Positions 14,143 to 22,351 of a stretch of 49,145 nucleotides of DNA are shown here, one piece after another. The DNA is taken from positions 1 to 49,145 of the forward strand of contig NZ_QHJH01000039.1 of assembly GCF_003947455.1 (NCBI RefSeq), given 5' to 3'. The notes below the pieces were generated by a model. That model was not told the DNA's origin. It searched no databases and saw only the letters and a list, made by a program, of their open reading frames with translations. The stretch's first letter is position 1. Every line of letters starts with the position of its first letter. Source of the DNA: Streptomyces sp. WAC 04229 (GTDB lineage Bacteria > Actinomycetota > Actinomycetes > Streptomycetales > Streptomycetaceae). A program made the translations under genes and the position numbers.

Positions 14143-14785
14143 TTCGAGTCACCCCAGCCACCGTCTTCTGACCCACTTCGACATCGACCTCCACACCCTC
14201 GGGCAGGTACAGGTCGACGCGCGAGCCGAAGCGGATCAGACCGACCCGGTCGCCCTGCTCGACCTTGGTGCCCTGCGGCACGTAGGGGACGATGCGGCGG
14301 GCCACCGCGCCGGCGATCTGGATCATCTCGATGTCGCCCAGCTCGGTGTCGAAGTGCCACACGACGCGCTCGTTGTTCTCGCTCTCCTTGTTGAAAGCGG
14401 GAACGAAGCCGCCCGGCACGTGCTCGACCGACGTGACCGTGCCCGAGAGCGGGGCGCGGTTGACGTGGACGTTGAGCGGGCTCATGAAGATCGCGACGCG
14501 GGTACGGCCGTCCTTCCACGGCATGATGCTCTGCACCACACCGTCGGCGGGCGAGATGACCCGGCCCCGGGTGATCTCGCGCTCGGGGTCGCGGAAGAAC
14601 CACAGCATCCCGGCCGCGAGCGCGGTGGCGGGGACGGCGACGGCCTTGGCCGCGCCGGAACGGCGGGCACGCAGGAGGCTGACGGCTGCGGTGGCGACGG
14701 TCGGCAGAAGCCACGGCGATGCTCCGCGCGCGAGGCGTACGCCGGCGAGGCTGTCGCGAGGTGCAGAGGTTTGGCTGTGGGGCAT
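14129..14785 (-). CDS. psd: phosphatidylserine decarboxylase proenzyme (short, Psd-A type)
   Basis: 218 aa. The ATG at 14785 is chosen for AAGG 6 bases upstream and because it starts just before a short membrane-anchoring region. Motifs: WFFRDPER, VISPADGVV, IFMSPLNVHVNR and the self-cleavage site in IRFGSRVDLYLP, where Ser near residue 188 becomes the pyruvoyl group after Gly-Ser cleavage. It converts phosphatidylserine to phosphatidylethanolamine at the membrane. It is the first gene of the psd-pssA operon. 170 bp separate it from the upstream acyl-CoA dehydrogenase gene, with an inverted repeat in between. Confidence 0.94.
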   Translation of the reverse strand: MPHSQTSAPRDSLAGVRLARGASPWLLPTVATAAVSLLRARRSGAAKAVAVPATALAAGMLWFFRDPEREITRGRVISPADGVVQSIMPWKDGRTRVAIFMSPLNVHVNRAPLSGTVTSVEHVPGGFVPAFNKESENNERVVWHFDTELGDIEMIQIAGAVARRIVPYVPQGTKVEQGDRVGLIRFGSRVDLYLPEGVEVDVEVGQKTVAGVTRIDRD

Positions 14786-14907
14786 GGATGACCTTCGTAG
14801 CGGATGATGCCGCACACTGACGGGGGACGGCGGCTTTCCGGCGATCGTAGCGGCTCTCAGCCGCAACTGGGTAAGCCAGGAAGCCGAGTCGGCGGCCGAA
14901 CACTGCC

Positions 14908-14946
14908 TACGGGGTGTGACCTTGTTCTCCAAGAAAACACCCCGTA
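14908..14946 (-). terminator. 10-bp perfect inverted repeat between acyl-CoA dehydrogenase and psd
   Basis: TACGGGGTGT (14908-14917) and ACACCCCGTA (14937-14946) are perfect arms around 19 bases, beginning 9 bp after the end of the ethylmalonyl-CoA operon. It is most easily read as its terminator. The long loop and full symmetry also allow a repressor site for psd. Confidence 0.45.
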
Positions 14947-14955
14947 TCCGGACAT

Positions 14956-16161
14956 CTAACCCTGGAATCGATACTCTTCGAGCAGTCGGCGACCGATGAT
15001 CATTTTCTGGATCTCGGCGGTGCCTTCACCGATCAGGAGCATCGGGGCCTCGCGGTAGAGGCGCTCGATCTCGTACTCCTTGGAGAAGCCGTACCCGCCG
15101 TGGATCCGGAAGGCGTCCTCCACGACCTCTTTGCAGTACTCGGATGCGAGGTACTTGGCCATCCCCGCTTCCAGGTCGTTTCGTTCGCCCGAGTCCTTTT
15201 TGCGTGCAGCGTTCACCATCATCGCATGCGCCGCCTCCACCTTGGTAGCCATCTCGGCCAGCTTGAACTGAATGGCCTGGTGCTGGGCGATCTGCTTGCC
15301 GAAAGTGTGGCGCTGCTGGGCGTACTGGACGCCGAGTTCGAAGGCACGCTGAGCGACGCCGCAGCCACGGGCCGCCACATTGACCCGGCCGACCTCGACG
15401 CCGTCCATCATTTGGTAAAAACCTCGACCGGTGACGCCGCCGAGCACGCGATCGGCCGGAATGCGCAGGCCGTCCATGATGAGCTCGGTGGTGTCGACGC
15501 CCTTGTAGCCCATCTTGTCGATCTTGCCGGGGATGGTCAGGCCGGGGCGGACCTCACCGAATCCGGGCTCCTTCTCCACCAGGAAGGTCGTCATCGACTT
15601 GTGGGCGGCGGTCCCCTCGGGGTGACCCTCGTCACTTTTCACGAGAACGGCCACCAGCGACGACGTTCCGCCGTTCGTGAGCCACATCTTCTGGCCGTTC
15701 AGGACGTACTCCTCGCCGTCCCGCACCGCCTTCGAGGAGATGGCCGACACGTCGGAACCCAGCGCCGGCTCGGACATCGAGAAGGCGCCGCGGATGTCGC
15801 CCGCCGCCATCCGGGGCAGGAAGTGGTCCTTCTGCTCCCGGGTGCCGTGCTGCTTGAGCATGTACGCCACGATGAAGTGCGTGTTGATGATGCCGGACAC
15901 CGACATCCAGCCCCGGGCGATCTCCTCCACGCACAGCGCGTAGGTCAGGAGCGACTCGCCCAGGCCCCCGTACTCCTCCGGGATCATCAGCCCGAACAGG
16001 CCGAGTTCCTTGAGCCCGTCGACGATGTCCTGCGGGTACTCGTCCCGGTGCTCCAGCTCCGTCGCGACCGGGATGATCTCCTTGTCCACGAAGTCCCGGA
16101 CGGTGGAGAGGATCTCCGTCTGGACGTCCGTCAGGCCGTGGGTCTGGGCGAGGCGGCTCAT
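14956..16161 (-). CDS. mcd: acyl-CoA dehydrogenase, probable (2S)-methylsuccinyl-CoA dehydrogenase
   Basis: 401 aa FAD enzyme of the acyl-CoA dehydrogenase family: N-terminal helices, FSMSEPALGSDVS and MWLTNGG in the middle beta domain, the FAD contact RHTFGKQIAQHQAIQ, and the catalytic Glu in LIGEGTAEIQKMIIGR near the C-terminus. The ATG directly abuts the stop of the hydratase gene, so it is the last gene of the ccr operon. In that position it should oxidise methylsuccinyl-CoA to mesaconyl-CoA. The well-known alphaproteobacterial Mcd is clearly longer (about 550 aa), so substrate assignment rests on context. Oddly, a few AT-rich codons (TTT, CAA) occur around 15410-15420, unusual for this genome. 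Confidence 0.88.
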   Translation of the reverse strand: MSRLAQTHGLTDVQTEILSTVRDFVDKEIIPVATELEHRDEYPQDIVDGLKELGLFGLMIPEEYGGLGESLLTYALCVEEIARGWMSVSGIINTHFIVAYMLKQHGTREQKDHFLPRMAAGDIRGAFSMSEPALGSDVSAISSKAVRDGEEYVLNGQKMWLTNGGTSSLVAVLVKSDEGHPEGTAAHKSMTTFLVEKEPGFGEVRPGLTIPGKIDKMGYKGVDTTELIMDGLRIPADRVLGGVTGRGFYQMMDGVEVGRVNVAARGCGVAQRAFELGVQYAQQRHTFGKQIAQHQAIQFKLAEMATKVEAAHAMMVNAARKKDSGERNDLEAGMAKYLASEYCKEVVEDAFRIHGGYGFSKEYEIERLYREAPMLLIGEGTAEIQKMIIGRRLLEEYRFQG

Positions 16162-16674
16162 CTACTTCCCCTGTTCCTTCAGGTCGGGGCGGCCCGGCTG
16201 CTCGCCGCCGCGCTCCTTGATGTACGTCTCGGTGGGCACCATCACCTTGCGGCGGAACACGCACACGAGCGTGCCGTCCTGCTTGTAGCCCTTGGTCTCG
16301 ACGTGGACGATGCCCCGGTCGTTCTTCGACTTGGACGGCCACTTGTCGAGCACGGTCGTCTCGCCGTAGACCGTGTCGCCGTGGAAGGTCGGCGCCACGT
16401 GCCTCAGCGACTCGATCTCCAGGTTGGCGATCGCCTTGCCGGAGACGTCCGGGACGGACATGCCGAGCAGGAGCGAGTAGATGTAGTTGCCCACCACCAC
16501 GTTCTTGCCGAAGTCCGTCGTCTTCTCGGCGTAGTTCGTGTCCATGTGCAGGGGGTGGTGGTTCATGGTGAGGAGACAGAACAGGTGGTCGTCGTACTCG
16601 GTGACCGTCTTGCCCGGCCAGTGCTTGTACACCGCCCCGACCTCGAACTCCTCGTAGGTCCGTCCGAACTGCAT
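16162..16674 (-). CDS. mch: MaoC-family hydratase, probable mesaconyl-CoA hydratase
   Basis: 170 aa single hot-dog domain with the MaoC pattern (YDDHLFCLLTMNHHPLHMD with the catalytic Asp/His pair, then VVVGNYIYSLLLGMSVPDVSG and an HVAPTFHGDTVYGET stretch). It should hydrate mesaconyl-C1-CoA to beta-methylmalyl-CoA. ATG at 16674 has GGAGG ten bases upstream; a GTG at 16683 overlapping the mcl stop lies too close to that site. The stop is followed immediately by the ATG of the dehydrogenase gene. The alphaproteobacterial mesaconyl-CoA hydratase is about twice this size, so this is a short form. Confidence 0.88.
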   Translation of the reverse strand: MQFGRTYEEFEVGAVYKHWPGKTVTEYDDHLFCLLTMNHHPLHMDTNYAEKTTDFGKNVVVGNYIYSLLLGMSVPDVSGKAIANLEIESLRHVAPTFHGDTVYGETTVLDKWPSKSKNDRGIVHVETKGYKQDGTLVCVFRRKVMVPTETYIKERGGEQPGRPDLKEQGK

Positions 16675-16679
16675 GGCCG

Positions 16680-17642
16680 TCACGCCTCCGGGATCTCGAA
16701 CTTGCTGGTGCGCTTCATGCCGGCGGCCCGCCCCTTGCCGGAGACGACCAGGGCCATCTTGCGGCTGGCCTCGTCGATCATCTCGTCGCCGAGCATCGCG
16801 GAGCCCTTCTTGCCGCCCGCCTCGGACGTGTAGTAGTCGTACGCGTCCAGGATCAGCTCGGCGTGGTCGTAGTCCTCCTGGGAGGGCGAGAAGATCTCGT
16901 TGGACGCCTCGACCTGCCCGGGGTGCAGCACCCACTTGCCGTCGAATCCGAGGGCGGCGGCGCGCTGAGCGACCTCGCGGTAGCCGTCGACGTTGCGGAT
17001 CTGGAGGTAGGGGCCGTCGATCGCCTGGAGGTTGTTGGCGCGGGCGGCCATCAGGATCTTCATCAGGATGTAGTGGTAGGCGTCCGCCGGGTAGCCGGGC
17101 GGCTGCTCGCCCACCACGAGCGACTTCATGTTGATGGACGCCATGAAGTCGGCCGGGCCGAAGATGATGGTCTCGACGCGCGGGGAGGCCTGCGCGATCT
17201 CGTTGACGTTGTTCAGGCCCTGCGCGTTCTCGATCTGCGCCTCGATGCCGATGCGGCCGACCTCGAAGCCCATCGTCTTCTCGATCTGCGTGAGCAGCAG
17301 GTCGAGGGCCACCACCTGCTGGGCGTCCTGCACCTTCGGCAGCATGATGCAGTCCAGGTTCGGGCCCGCGCCCTCCACCACCGTCACGACGTCGCGGTAC
17401 GTCCACTCGGTCGTCCAGTCGTTGACGCGCACGACGCGGGTCTTGCCGGTCCAGTCGCCCTCGTTGAGGAACTTGACGATGGTGTGCCGCGCCTCGGGCT
17501 TGGCGAGCGGCGCGCAGGCGTCCTCCAGGTCGAGGAAGACCTGGTCGGCGGGGAGACCCTGGGCCTTCTCCAGGAAGCGGGGGTTGCTTCCGGGTACCGC
17601 CAGACAGGAACGGCGGGGGCGAAGGCGGTTGACGGTCGTCAT
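16680..17642 (-). CDS. mcl: HpcH/HpaI-CitE family lyase, probable beta-methylmalyl-CoA/malyl-CoA lyase
   Basis: 320 aa. CitE-like TIM barrel with CLAVPGSNPRF at the start, FLDLEDACAP, an arginine strand (VVRVNDW), the Mg-binding Glu in GIEAQIENAQGL, Asp in IIFGPADFMASI, and GKWVLHPGQVEASNEIF towards the end. It should cleave beta-methylmalyl-CoA into glyoxylate and propionyl-CoA. The ATG overlaps the ecm stop (ATGA) and has GGAGG 7 bases before it. The gene lies between the mutase and hydratase genes, as expected for the ethylmalonyl-CoA pathway. Confidence 0.93.
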   Translation of the reverse strand: MTTVNRLRPRRSCLAVPGSNPRFLEKAQGLPADQVFLDLEDACAPLAKPEARHTIVKFLNEGDWTGKTRVVRVNDWTTEWTYRDVVTVVEGAGPNLDCIMLPKVQDAQQVVALDLLLTQIEKTMGFEVGRIGIEAQIENAQGLNNVNEIAQASPRVETIIFGPADFMASINMKSLVVGEQPPGYPADAYHYILMKILMAARANNLQAIDGPYLQIRNVDGYREVAQRAAALGFDGKWVLHPGQVEASNEIFSPSQEDYDHAELILDAYDYYTSEAGGKKGSAMLGDEMIDEASRKMALVVSGKGRAAGMKRTSKFEIPEA

Positions 17643-19666
17643 GCGGGGACCTCCAGGGGGTCGAGCTTGTTCGCGTACCGGATCTCGTCGACGATCCGGC
17701 CGATGATTCCGGTGATGTCGAAGTCCTTCGGGGTGAAGACCGCGGCCACTCCGGCGGCCCGCAGTGCTTCGGCATCACCGCCAGGGATGATGCCACCGGC
17801 GATCACCGGTATATCCGTGGCACCGGCCACACGGAGGCGGTCCAGCACGTCCGGGACGAGCTGGGCGTGCGACCCGGACAGGATGGACAGGCCCACCGCG
17901 TGCACGTCCTCGGCCAGGGCGGCGTCCACGATCTGCTCCGGGGTCAGCCGGATGCCCTGGTAGACCACCTCGAAGCCGGCGTCGCGGGCCCGCACGGCGA
18001 TCTGCTCGGCGCCGTTGGAGTGGCCGTCCAGGCCGGGCTTGCCGACCAGGAAGCGGAGTTTGCCCACCCCGAGGTCCTTGGCGGTCAGTTCCACCTTGCG
18101 GCGCACCCCGGCCAGCGCCGACCCCTCCTCGGCGGCGACGGCGACCGGCGCCGAGGAGACCCCGGTCGGTGCCCGGAACTCGCCGAAGACCTCGCGCAGC
18201 GCCCCGGCCCACTCGCCGGTGGTGACGCCGGCCCGTGCGCACTCCAGGGTGGCCTCCATCAGGTTGTCGGTGCCCTTGGCGGCCTCCTTCAGCTTCTCCA
18301 GCGCCTTGCAGGGACGCGGGTGGTTGAAGGGCGGCTGGTAGCGGGAGTCGCGCCAGTTCAGGAGCGAGCCGATGACGCGCGCCTCGACCGCCGGGTCGAC
18401 GGTCTGGATCGCGGTGTCCAGGTCGGCGGTGAGCGGGTTCGGCTCGGTGCCCTCGAAGGCGTTGACGCCGATGATCTTCTCCTCGCCCGACTCGATCCGG
18501 GCCCGGCGCTCGGCGTGCGAGGAGACCAGCTGGGACTTGAGGTAGCCGGACTCGACGGCGGCCATGGCGCCGCCCATCTCCTCGATGCGCTCCATCTCCG
18601 CGAGCGACTCCTCGACCAGCTCGTCCACCTTCGCCCCGACCACCTTCGATCCCTCGAAGAGGTCGCCGTACTCCAGCAGGTCGCTCTCGTACGCCAGCAC
18701 CTGCTGGATGCGCAGCGACCACTGCTGGTCCCACGGCCGGGGCAGGCCCAGCGCCTCGTTCCAGGCCGGCAGCTGCACGGCACGCGCGCGTGCGTCCTTG
18801 GAGAGGGTGACCGCCAGCATCTCCAGGACGATCCGCTGGACGTTGTTCTCCGGCTGGGCCTCGGTCAGACCGAGCGAGTTGACCTGGACGCCGTAGCGGA
18901 AGCGGCGGTGCTTGGGGTTCTCGATGCCGTACCGCTCGCGGGTGACGCGGTCCCAGATGCGGCCGAAGGCGCGCATCTTGCACATCTCCTCGACGAAGCG
19001 GACGCCCGCGTTCACGAAGAACGAGATGCGGCCGACGACGTCCCCCATGCGCTCCTGCGGCACCTGGCCGCTGTCGCGCACGGCGTCCAGGACCGCGATC
19101 GCGGTGGACATCGCGTACGCGATCTCCTGCACCGGCGTGGCGCCCGCCTCCTGCAGGTGGTAGCTGCAGATGTTGATCGGGTTCCACTTGGGGATGTGGG
19201 AGACCGTGTAGGCGATCATGTCCGTCGTCAGGCGGAGCGAGGGCCCCGGCGGGAAGACGTGCGTGCCCCGGGAGAGGTACTCCTTGACGATGTCGTTCTG
19301 GGTGGTGCCCTGGAGCTGGGTGATGTCCACCCCCTGCTCCTCGGCGACGACCTGGTAGAGCGCCAGCAGCCACATGGCCGTGGCGTTGATGGTCATCGAG
19401 GTGTTCATCTGGTCCAGGGGTATGTCCTGGAACAGCCGGCGCATGTCACCGAGGTGCGCCACCGGCACGCCGACCCGGCCCACCTCGCCGCGGGCGAGGA
19501 TGTGGTCGGAGTCGTAGCCGGTCTGGGTCGGCAGGTCGAACGCGACCGACAGACCCGTCTGGCCCTTGGCGAGGTTGCGCCGGTACAGCTCGTTGGACGC
19601 CTCGGCCGTGGAGTGACCGGCGTACGTCCGCATCAGCCACGGCCGGTCCTTCTGACGATCGGTCAT
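17639..19666 (-). CDS. meaA: ethylmalonyl-CoA mutase, B12-dependent (MeaA)
   Basis: 675 aa single-chain mutase. The substrate-binding TIM barrel spans about 1-520 (MRTYAGHSTAEASNELYRRN, FDLPTQTGYDSDH, SMTINATA, QEAGATPVQEIAYA). The C-terminal cobalamin domain has the base-off motif DGHSNG (in GKPGLDGHSNG, near residue 545), LSILSGSH and AGGIIPGGD. It rearranges ethylmalonyl-CoA to methylsuccinyl-CoA; the operon with ccr separates it from methylmalonyl-CoA mutase, which would need a second context. ATG at 19666 has GAGGAG 6 bases before it; the gap to ccr is 10 bp. Confidence 0.95.
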   Translation of the reverse strand: MTDRQKDRPWLMRTYAGHSTAEASNELYRRNLAKGQTGLSVAFDLPTQTGYDSDHILARGEVGRVGVPVAHLGDMRRLFQDIPLDQMNTSMTINATAMWLLALYQVVAEEQGVDITQLQGTTQNDIVKEYLSRGTHVFPPGPSLRLTTDMIAYTVSHIPKWNPINICSYHLQEAGATPVQEIAYAMSTAIAVLDAVRDSGQVPQERMGDVVGRISFFVNAGVRFVEEMCKMRAFGRIWDRVTRERYGIENPKHRRFRYGVQVNSLGLTEAQPENNVQRIVLEMLAVTLSKDARARAVQLPAWNEALGLPRPWDQQWSLRIQQVLAYESDLLEYGDLFEGSKVVGAKVDELVEESLAEMERIEEMGGAMAAVESGYLKSQLVSSHAERRARIESGEEKIIGVNAFEGTEPNPLTADLDTAIQTVDPAVEARVIGSLLNWRDSRYQPPFNHPRPCKALEKLKEAAKGTDNLMEATLECARAGVTTGEWAGALREVFGEFRAPTGVSSAPVAVAAEEGSALAGVRRKVELTAKDLGVGKLRFLVGKPGLDGHSNGAEQIAVRARDAGFEVVYQGIRLTPEQIVDAALAEDVHAVGLSILSGSHAQLVPDVLDRLRVAGATDIPVIAGGIIPGGDAEALRAAGVAAVFTPKDFDITGIIGRIVDEIRYANKLDPLEVPA

Positions 19667-19676
19667 GCGGCGCTCC

Positions 19677-21020
19677 TCAGATGTTCCGGAAGCGGTTGAT
19701 GGCGTCGATGTGCTGGGCCCGCTTCTCGTGGTCGCGCACGCCCAGGCCCTCCTCGGGGGCGAGGCAGAGCACGCCGACCTTGCCCTGGTGGGCGTTGCGG
19801 TGGACGTCGTGGGCGGCCTGGCCGGTCTCCTCCAGGGCGTACACCTTGGAGAGGGTCGGGTGGATCTTGCCCTTGGCGATGAGGCGGTTGGCCTCCCAGG
19901 CCTCGCGGTAGTTGGCGAAGTGGGAGCCGATGATGCGCTTCAGGGACATCCACAGGTAGCGGTTGTCGTACTCGTGCATGTAGCCCGAGGTCGAGGCGCA
20001 GGTGGTGATGGTGCCGCCCTTGCGGGTGACGAAGACGCTCGCGCCGAAGGTCTCGCGGCCGGGGTGCTCGAAGACGATGTCGATGTCCTCGCCGCCGGTG
20101 AACTCGCGGATGCGCTTGCCGAAGCGCTTCCACTCCTTGGGGTCCTGGGTGCGCTCGTCCTTCCAGAACCTGTAGCCCTCGGCGTTGCGGTCGATGATCG
20201 CCTCGGCGCCCATCGAGCGGCAGATGTCCGCCTTCTGCTCGCTGGAGACGACGCAGACCGGGTTGGCCCCGCCGGCCAGCGCGAACTGGGTGGCGTACGA
20301 GCCGAGGCCGCCGCTGGCGCCCCAGATGAGCACGTTGTCGCCCTGCTTCATGCCGGCGCCGTTGCGGGACACCAGCTGCCGGTAGGCGGTGGAGTTGACC
20401 AGTCCGGGGGCCGCGGCCTCCTCCCAGCTGAGGTGGCCCGGCTTGGGCATCAGCTGGTTGGACTTGACCAGCGCGATCTCGGCGAGGCCGCCGAAGTTGG
20501 TCTCGAAGCCCCAGATGCGCTGCTCGGGGTCGAGCATCGTGTCGTTGTGGCCGTCGGAGGACTCCAGCTCGACGGAGAGGCAGTGCGCGACGACCTCGTC
20601 GCCGGGGTGCCAGGAGTTGACGCCGGGGCCGGTGCGCAGCACGACGCCCGCGAGGTCGGAGCCGATGATGTGGTACGGCAGGTCGTGGCGCTTGGCCAGG
20701 TCGCTGGTGCGGCCGTAACGCTCCAGGAAGCCGAAGGTCGACAGCGGCTCGAAGATCGAGGTCCACACCGAGTTGTAGTTGACCGAGGAGGCCATGACGG
20801 CCACCAGGGCCTCACCCGGGCCCAGCTCCGGCAGCGGCACCTCGTCGAGGTGGATCGACTTGCGCGGGTCCTTGTCGCGGGTTTCGAGGCCCGCGAACAT
20901 CTCGGTCTCGTCCTTGTGCACGGTGATCGCGCGGTACGACTCGGGGAGCGGCAGGGCGGCGAAGTCGTCCGGCGTGGAGTCGGCCGACTGGATCGCGGCC
21001 AGGATGTCCTTCATGGTCAC
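19677..21020 (-). CDS. ccr: crotonyl-CoA carboxylase/reductase
   Basis: 447 aa. Start is GTG at 21020 (GGAGG 7 bases upstream), which gives a protein beginning MTMKDILAAIQS. MDR-type fold with a Rossmann motif ILIWGASGGLGSYATQFA-like (VLIWGASGGLGS). Residues known to hold CO2 in this family are visible: Asn81 in VNYNSVW, Phe172-Glu173 in WGFETNFGG, and His in IIGSHFANY. It reductively carboxylates crotonyl-CoA with NADPH to (2S)-ethylmalonyl-CoA, the entry step of the pathway and a source of ethylmalonyl extender units for polyketides. It is the first gene of the operon ccr-ecm-mcl-mch-mcd. Confidence 0.97.
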   Translation of the reverse strand: MTMKDILAAIQSADSTPDDFAALPLPESYRAITVHKDETEMFAGLETRDKDPRKSIHLDEVPLPELGPGEALVAVMASSVNYNSVWTSIFEPLSTFGFLERYGRTSDLAKRHDLPYHIIGSDLAGVVLRTGPGVNSWHPGDEVVAHCLSVELESSDGHNDTMLDPEQRIWGFETNFGGLAEIALVKSNQLMPKPGHLSWEEAAAPGLVNSTAYRQLVSRNGAGMKQGDNVLIWGASGGLGSYATQFALAGGANPVCVVSSEQKADICRSMGAEAIIDRNAEGYRFWKDERTQDPKEWKRFGKRIREFTGGEDIDIVFEHPGRETFGASVFVTRKGGTITTCASTSGYMHEYDNRYLWMSLKRIIGSHFANYREAWEANRLIAKGKIHPTLSKVYALEETGQAAHDVHRNAHQGKVGVLCLAPEEGLGVRDHEKRAQHIDAINRFRNI

Positions 21021-21350
21021 GGTGTTGCCTCCGGCGTCGAGCGCCCTGAGGGAGGGGCGCTGAGGGTTACGTCGGTGCTGCTGAGGGTTGGGTGAGGGGT
21101 GCCGTCGGTTCGGCGGGTGTGGTGCTTCGGCGGCGCTTTGTGGCGCGGAGGGTGCCTGTGACGCAGGCGCCGGGCACGCGGGCGATGGCTCGCGGGGACA
21201 GCCCGGACACCTTCAACGTATGGCACCGCGTGTCACCCCGCAAGGCACTCGGTGCCAGAACTTGCTCTCAGATGAAATCTTTACGCGACAGGTGAGCGAT
21301 GATCGATCGAACGGGCCGCCCGAGAGGTGGAAAAAGGGGCGTTGACATGC
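21021..21350 (-). promoter_or_regulatory. ccr leader and promoter region
   Basis: This stretch between ccr and the tetR terminator holds no gene. The best promoter candidate on the minus strand is TTGCGG (21243-21238) with TACGTT (21220-21215) 17 bases further on, giving a leader of about 190 nt. Just upstream lie a short inverted repeat GGCAC-TCG-GTGCC (21244-21256) and an AGAT-GAA-ATCT element (near 21271-21281), and a GATCGATC palindrome at 21301-21308. Any of them could be the site of the neighbouring TetR protein; none is convincing alone. Confidence 0.35.
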
Positions 21351-21377
21351 AAAAACGGCCACCCGAAGGGTGGCCGT
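21351..21377 (-). terminator. rho-independent terminator of the tetR gene
   Basis: On the minus strand ACGGCCACCC, loop TTC, GGGTGGCCGT and a run of five T follow the tetR stop by about 22 bases. The 10-bp stem is perfect. It should insulate ccr from transcription coming through tetR. Confidence 0.88.
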
Positions 21378-21399
21378 CGTCACAGGGGGAGGAGTGGGC

Positions 21400-22215
21400 T
21401 CAGTGCTCCTTGAGGGCCTGTTCGATGGTCCGCATGACCTCGTGCAGGGGCGCGTCGGTGCGTGCCACCGTCACCAGCACGTCGCCGTGCACCGAGGCCG
21501 AGGCGCCGTCCGGACGCTCGGCGGAGGCCGTGCCGCGCCCCGCGCCGATGCCCGTCCCGAACGTCTTGCGGACGATGGCGAAGGCGTGGTCGAGCTGCGC
21601 CTCGACGTCGCCCTGCCCGCCCGCCCGCAGCCAGCGCCGGAGCACGTGGTTGTGCGCGGTGACCACGGCGGACGCGGCCACCTCCGCCAGCAGCGGGTCG
21701 TCGTTGGCGTCGTCGTCGTGCGCGTGCTCGTCGAAGTGGCCGAGCAGATAGCGGGTGAACAGACGCTCGTAGCGGGCCACCGACGCGATCTCCGCCTCAC
21801 GCAGGGTGGGCACCTCGCGCGTCAGCTTGTAGCGGGCGACCGAGATCTCCGGCCGCGCCGCGTACATCTTCATGACCTCCTTGATGCCGCGGCACACCGT
21901 GTCGAGCGGATGCTCGTGCGCCGGCGCCGCGTTGAGGACCGCCTCGGCGCGCACCAGGGTGTCGTCGTGGTCCGGGAAGATCGCCTCTTCCTTGGAGCGG
22001 AAGTGGCGGAAGAAGGTGCGTCGGGCGACCCCGGCCTGGGCCGCGATCTCGTCGACGGTGGTCGCCTCGTACCCCTTGGCCGCGAACAGCTCCATGGCCG
22101 CCGCCGCCAGTTCCCGGCGCATTTTGAGCCTCTGGGCGGCGGCGCGGCTGCCGGCCGCGCTCTCCGGCGCGTCGGGCGTGGCTGGTGTACGTGAGGACCT
22201 GGCGGGCTGGGGCAT
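21400..22215 (-). CDS. TetR family transcriptional regulator
   Basis: 271 aa. The N-terminal helix-turn-helix is typical (MRRELAAAAMELFAAKGYEATTVDEIAAQAGVARRTFFRHF). The rest is a ligand-binding helical domain with an acidic patch (DEHAHDDDANDD) and a C-terminal tail SVHGDVLVTVARTDAP. ATG at 22215 is preceded by a -10 TACGTT 6 bases upstream, so the mRNA is probably leaderless; an upstream in-frame ATG at 22233 is less likely. It sits between the hydroxybutyryl-CoA dehydrogenase gene and ccr, so an acyl-CoA-responsive repressor of the pathway is a reasonable guess. No ligand or operator is shown by the sequence. Confidence 0.9.
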   Translation of the reverse strand: MPQPARSSRTPATPDAPESAAGSRAAAQRLKMRRELAAAAMELFAAKGYEATTVDEIAAQAGVARRTFFRHFRSKEEAIFPDHDDTLVRAEAVLNAAPAHEHPLDTVCRGIKEVMKMYAARPEISVARYKLTREVPTLREAEIASVARYERLFTRYLLGHFDEHAHDDDANDDPLLAEVAASAVVTAHNHVLRRWLRAGGQGDVEAQLDHAFAIVRKTFGTGIGAGRGTASAERPDGASASVHGDVLVTVARTDAPLHEVMRTIEQALKEH

Positions 22216-22221
22216 GACCCG

Positions 22222-22227
22222 AACGTA
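22222..22227 (-). promoter_or_regulatory. -10 box of leaderless tetR
   Basis: TACGTT on the minus strand ends 6 bases before the ATG. GCATG and CATGC arms at 22230-22234 and 22245-22249 flank the region just upstream and could serve autoregulation. Confidence 0.4.
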
Positions 22228-22261
22228 CTGCATGTGTGCGCAATCATGCGCGTGACCGGGG

Positions 22262-22291
22262 ATCTCCCCGCCCGCGGGGGGCGGGGGAGAC
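22262..22291 (-). terminator. GC-rich hairpin after the hydroxybutyryl-CoA dehydrogenase gene
   Basis: TCTCCCCGCCC (22263-22273) pairs with GGGCGGGGGAGA (22279-22290) with one bulged G, about 60 bases beyond the stop at 22352. Confidence 0.5.
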
Positions 22292-22351
22292 CCGGCCGGA
22301 TCGAGCAGTCCGCCCCAGTCCTCCGGTGACCGGAACCAGTCGCCCGGACGC

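Noticed and set aside
21341..21346. TTGACA as a plus-strand -35 box
   Set aside because: No plus-strand gene follows; the sequence lies in the terminator region between two minus-strand genes.
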